64,000 bases of DNA from positions 6,409 through 70,408 of the forward strand of contig NZ_MPIN01000013.1 in assembly GCF_001887355.1 (NCBI RefSeq), given 5' to 3'. Both the position numbers and the translations under genes were made by a program. The stretch is from Cystobacter ferrugineus. GTDB lineage: Bacteria > Myxococcota > Myxococcia > Myxococcales > Myxococcaceae. This document shows, one piece after another, positions 60,973 to 64,000 of this stretch. Each line of letters starts with the position of its first letter. The first letter of the stretch is position 1. The notes beneath the pieces are model-generated. The model made no database searches and had not been told where the DNA came from. It saw nothing but the letters and a program-made list of their open reading frames with translations.

Positions 60973-63474
60973 ATGAGCAGCGCTTCCTTCCAGGTGATGA
61001 AGTTCGGAGGTTCCTCCGTGGGCTCGCCCCGGCGGCTCCGCCAGGTCATCGAGCTGATTGGCAGACACGCGAAACAGGGGCCCCTCGCCGTCGTCGTCTC
61101 GGCCATGGGCGACACCACGGACTGGCTCATCGAAGCGGCGGGGCTCGCCACCCGGGGAGAGCTCGAAGGCGCGCTGACCGTGGTGGCGCGCATCGCCCAC
61201 CTCGCCAAGACGAACGCCGCCGCGCTGGACCCGGAGCGCTCCACGGCGCTCGCTGCGCGGGTGGATACCCTGCTCGCTCCCCTGCGGCAGCTCCTCCAGG
61301 GCATCTCCCTCACCCGCGAGTGCTCGGCGCCCTCGCGCGACAGGGTGCTCTCCTTCGGGGAGCTGGTCTCCGCCACGCTCCTCGCGGAGCTGCTCACGGC
61401 CTCGGGCACCGAGGCCACCTTCCGCGACGCGCGGGAGTTGCTGGTGACGGATGATCGCTTCGGCGCGGCCCGGGTGGATGTGGCGCGCTCGCGCGAGCGG
61501 CTCCAGGCGGCCGTGGCGGGCTGGGGGTCCTCCGTGCCCGTCCTCCCCGGCTTCATCGCCGCGACGCCGGACGGGCGCACCACCACGCTGGGGCGCAATG
61601 GCTCCGACTACACCGCGGCGCTGGTGGCCCAGGGCATCGACGCGACGGAAGTCACGGTGTGGACGGACGTGCTGGGCCTGCACACCGCCGATCCGGACCT
61701 CGTGAGCGACGCCTACCCCGTGGCGCACCTCACCCACGGCGAGGGACTGGAGCTGGCCGCCGTCGGCGTCCGCATGCTGCACCCGCGCACGATGATTCCG
61801 CTCATCGAGTCGGGCATCTCCCTGCGCATCCGCAACACGATGCACCCGGACCACCCGGGCACGCTCATCGACGCCATCGGCTCGCGCGACGGCCAGCGGC
61901 CCACGTGTATCGCCACCCGGGAGGAGCTCGCGTTGCTCGGCATCGAGGTGCGCAAGCTGTCGGACCAGTTCCAGCTCGGCGAGCGCGTGCTGGCCGCGCT
62001 GCGCGAGGCGAGCGTCACGGTGTGGCTGTCCACGCAGTCGGCGAATGGCCAGTCGATCGCCGTCGTCGTCCCCCGGCCGGACCTGCTCCGTGCCCGGGGC
62101 GCCCTGGAGAACGAGCTGGCGCAGGAACTGGCCCGGCATGAGGTGGAGCCCCTCGCCCTCCGCGAGCCGGTGACGCTGCTGACGCTGGTGGCCGAGGCCA
62201 TGGGGCAGGGCGCCAACGTGGCCGGGCGCTTCTTCGGCGCGCTGGGCGCGGTGGGCGTCAACGTGCGCGCGAGCGCCCAGGGAGCCAGCTCGCGCTCCAT
62301 CTCCTGCGTCGTGGACGCGGCGGACACCGCCATCGCCGTGCGCACCACGCACGCGGCCTTCAACCTGGCGCACCAGCAGGTGAGTCTCTTCCTCCTCGGC
62401 CGGGGCACCGTGGGCGGCCAGCTCCTGGCGCAGGTGCGCGCGCAGCAGGCGCTGCTCAGGGACAAGCACGGCATCTCCCTGCGGGTCGTGGGCCTCGCCG
62501 ACAGCCGGCGCGCCCTGTTCGACGCGGCGGGCCTGCCACTGGAGGGACTGGAGGAGCGGCTGGCGCGCGTGGAGCCGGTGTCCCCGGAGACGCGCACGCT
62601 GGTGCCGCTGCTGGACGAACTGCGCCGGCTGCCCGTGCCCATCCTCGTGGACTGCACCGCCGCGAGCGGCATCGAAGCGCTCTACACGGAGGCCTTCCGC
62701 CGGGGCATCCACGTGGTGGGGGCCAACAAGAAGCCGCTGGCGCTGCCGTGGGATGACCGGGAGGCGTTGCTCGCCGAGGCCCGGCGCCACCATGTCGCCT
62801 ACCACTACGAGACGACGGTGGCGTCCAGCCTGCCCGTCATCGACACGCTGGCCAACCTCGTGCGCACGGGCGACACCGTGCGCCTCATCACCGCGTCGCT
62901 GTCCGGCAGCGTGGGCTTCATCTGCAACGAGCTGATGGCCGGCGTCCCGCTGTCCGTGGCCGTGCGCACCGCGAAGGAGCGCGGCTTCACCGAGCCGGAT
63001 CCGCGCGAGGACCTGAGCGGCACGGACGTGGCGCGCAAGGCGCTCATCCTCGCCCGCGAGCTGGGGCTGCCCCTGTCCCTCTCCGACGTGGCGCTGGAGC
63101 CCTTCGTCCCCGAGGACCCGCGGCCCGGCGCTTCCGTGGACGCGTTCCTCCACGGGCTGAAGGCCCTGGACGCGGCCTTCGCGGACCGTGTCACGCGCTG
63201 CCGGAGTGCCGGCACGGTGCTGCGCTACCTGGCGCGCATCGATCCGTCGAAGGTGGGCACCGGCTCGCCCGTCATCCGCGTGGGCCCCGCCCCCGTGGAG
63301 GCCGGCCAGCCCGGGTCGGACCTGCGCGGCTCCGAATCCTTCGTGTCCTTCACCACCACGCGCCACAGCGACTTCCCGCTCGTCGTGCGTGGCGCGGGCG
63401 CGGGCGGCGCGGTGACGGCCTCGGGCGTGCTGGCCGACATCCTCCGCATCTCCCAGGCGCTGCGCGGCCGCTGA
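60973..63474 (+). CDS. metL: Bifunctional aspartokinase / homoserine dehydrogenase
   Basis: The product is 833 aa. The aspartokinase part (about 1-310) opens with VMKFGGSSVGSPRRL and has GFIAATPDGRTTTLGRNGSDYTAALVA; regulatory ACT-like domains (about 320-460) follow. The homoserine dehydrogenase part has the NADP site SLFLLGRGTVGGQLLAQV (about 470-487), then VGANKKPLA, ETTVASSLPVI and LSGSVGFICNEL. One chain therefore performs the first and third steps to threonine and methionine. Whether it answers to Thr (ThrA) or SAM/Met (MetL) cannot be read directly; the leader favours Met. Start at MSSASFQVMKFGG, AGAGG 10 bases upstream. Confidence 0.93.
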   Translation: MSSASFQVMKFGGSSVGSPRRLRQVIELIGRHAKQGPLAVVVSAMGDTTDWLIEAAGLATRGELEGALTVVARIAHLAKTNAAALDPERSTALAARVDTLLAPLRQLLQGISLTRECSAPSRDRVLSFGELVSATLLAELLTASGTEATFRDARELLVTDDRFGAARVDVARSRERLQAAVAGWGSSVPVLPGFIAATPDGRTTTLGRNGSDYTAALVAQGIDATEVTVWTDVLGLHTADPDLVSDAYPVAHLTHGEGLELAAVGVRMLHPRTMIPLIESGISLRIRNTMHPDHPGTLIDAIGSRDGQRPTCIATREELALLGIEVRKLSDQFQLGERVLAALREASVTVWLSTQSANGQSIAVVVPRPDLLRARGALENELAQELARHEVEPLALREPVTLLTLVAEAMGQGANVAGRFFGALGAVGVNVRASAQGASSRSISCVVDAADTAIAVRTTHAAFNLAHQQVSLFLLGRGTVGGQLLAQVRAQQALLRDKHGISLRVVGLADSRRALFDAAGLPLEGLEERLARVEPVSPETRTLVPLLDELRRLPVPILVDCTAASGIEALYTEAFRRGIHVVGANKKPLALPWDDREALLAEARRHHVAYHYETTVASSLPVIDTLANLVRTGDTVRLITASLSGSVGFICNELMAGVPLSVAVRTAKERGFTEPDPREDLSGTDVARKALILARELGLPLSLSDVALEPFVPEDPRPGASVDAFLHGLKALDAAFADRVTRCRSAGTVLRYLARIDPSKVGTGSPVIRVGPAPVEAGQPGSDLRGSESFVSFTTTRHSDFPLVVRGAGAGGAVTASGVLADILRISQALRGR

Positions 63475-63513
63475 CCTCTTCCCTTGCCCTCGCCGAATGA
63501 AAGAGCCCCTTCC

Positions 63514-64000
63514 ATGAAACTCGCCACCGCGCTCGTCCACGCGGGCGTGCGCCGGGACCCCACCACCGGCGCCGTCGCCGTCCCCATCTACCAGTCCGCC
63601 ACCTACCAACACCCCGCGCTCGGCCAGTCCACCGGCTACGACTACTCGCGCACCAAGAACCCCACCCGCAGCGCGCTCGAGGACGCGCTGGCCCGGCTGG
63701 AGGGCGGCAGCCAGGGCCTCGCCTTCAGCTCCGGCATGGCCGCGCTGCACTGCGCGCTCCAGCTCTTCGGGCCGGAGGACCACGTCCTCCTCACCGAGGA
63801 CCTCTACGGCGGGACGTACCGGCTGGTGGATCGCATCCTCCACGTGCCCTTCACCTTCGTGGACACCACGCGTCCGGAGGCGGTGCGCGCCGCGCTGCGT
63901 CCCAACACGCGGGCCATCCTCGTGGAGTCCCCTACCAACCCGCTGATGAAGACGGCGGACATTCCGGCCATCGCCGACATCGCGCACGAGGCCGGGGCGC
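63514..64000 (+). CDS. metB: Cystathionine gamma-synthase (PLP trans-sulfuration family), 3' end cut
   Basis: 162 codons visible. MKLATALVHAGVRRDPTTGAVAVPIYQSATYQH, YDYSRTKNPTRSALEDALARLEGG, AFSSGMAALHCAL and LVESPTNPLMK are signatures of the Cys/Met metabolism PLP enzymes; the PLP Lys lies beyond the window. It would join homoserine esters and cysteine, following the metL product; an O-acylhomoserine sulfhydrylase or cystathionine lyase role cannot be excluded. Starts 40 bases after metL, so co-transcribed and under the same leader. Confidence 0.88.
   Translation, partial: MKLATALVHAGVRRDPTTGAVAVPIYQSATYQHPALGQSTGYDYSRTKNPTRSALEDALARLEGGSQGLAFSSGMAALHCALQLFGPEDHVLLTEDLYGGTYRLVDRILHVPFTFVDTTRPEAVRAALRPNTRAILVESPTNPLMKTADIPAIADIAHEAGA

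Noticed and set aside
60862-63987. 1041-codon minus-strand open frame opposite metL
   Set aside because: His/Arg/Gly/Val-rich antisense shadow; metL and metB motifs are on the plus strand.

Overview
The window is GC-rich with strong GC bias at third codon positions. Its gene content (fused AroD-AroE, a complete menaquinone operon, a NtrC-type response regulator, a PilT-like ATPase, a kinase tail with TPR-like repeats) fits a myxobacterium, probably of the Cystobacterineae (Archangium/Cystobacter type). That placement rests on recognising gene families, not on a database search. Most of the window is core chromosome; the first 7.5 kb is an accessory island.

Region by region. 1-7.6 kb: island with an IS701/IS4-type transposase cut by the window edge, a low-GC orphan gene, a broken prophage (HK97-type capsid gene, beheaded prohead protease, phosphoesterase fragment), an ISAzo13-type element that abuts the broken protease, a PIN-like nuclease gene, and the tail of a lost kinase gene. 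7.6-14.4 kb: a secreted protein with three GDEN repeats, an NAD(P)-dependent epimerase, pyruvate kinase, an exported bifunctional-nuclease protein, a small zinc-ribbon protein and citrate synthase. 14.4-27.9 kb: two divergent, tightly overlapping operons, ubiE-aroK-aroDE-aroC-aroB-aroA (leftward) and menF-menD-menH-menA-menC-menE (rightward). They make chorismate and turn it into menaquinone, and they leave a 172-bp gap holding back-to-back promoter motifs that share one -10 region. 27.9-31.1 kb: a SpoIIAA-like protein, a PilT-like ATPase, a cysteine-rich sensor-like protein and a methyltransferase.

31.2-39.2 kb: a TCA block, icd-mdh-sdhA-sdhB-sucC-sucD-ndk, punctuated by strong hairpins and lacking sdhC. 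39.3-41.0 kb: a leftward trio with overlapping stops and starts: a secreted HNH-nuclease gene broken by a frameshift, a DUF4265 gene (possible immunity protein) and a dienelactone hydrolase. 41.1-48.1 kb: rlmN, then rpsP-khpA-rimM-trmD-rplS, a Rad50/YhaN-like membrane protein without a Walker A motif in the place where rnhB often lies, then yraN and rsmI. 48.1-56.2 kb: outer-membrane protein, M23 peptidase, sigma-54 response regulator, murJ, and a protein with five S1 domains. 56.2-56.6 kb: two identical initiator tRNA genes. 56.6-60.4 kb: 2OG-Fe(II) oxygenase, a membrane protein plus M48 peptidase pair behind a TetR-type palindrome, and a P-loop kinase. 60.5-64 kb: a promoter, a RNA that folds like a SAM-I/SAM-IV clan riboswitch, then metL/thrA (aspartokinase-homoserine dehydrogenase) and a cystathionine gamma-synthase gene cut by the window end.

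The observations most worth a second look are the SAM-riboswitch-like leader of the methionine genes, the frameshifted nuclease/immunity pair, the Walker-A-less Rad50-like membrane protein, the shared -10 divergent promoter between the chorismate and menaquinone operons, and the repressor-type palindrome in front of the M48 peptidase.
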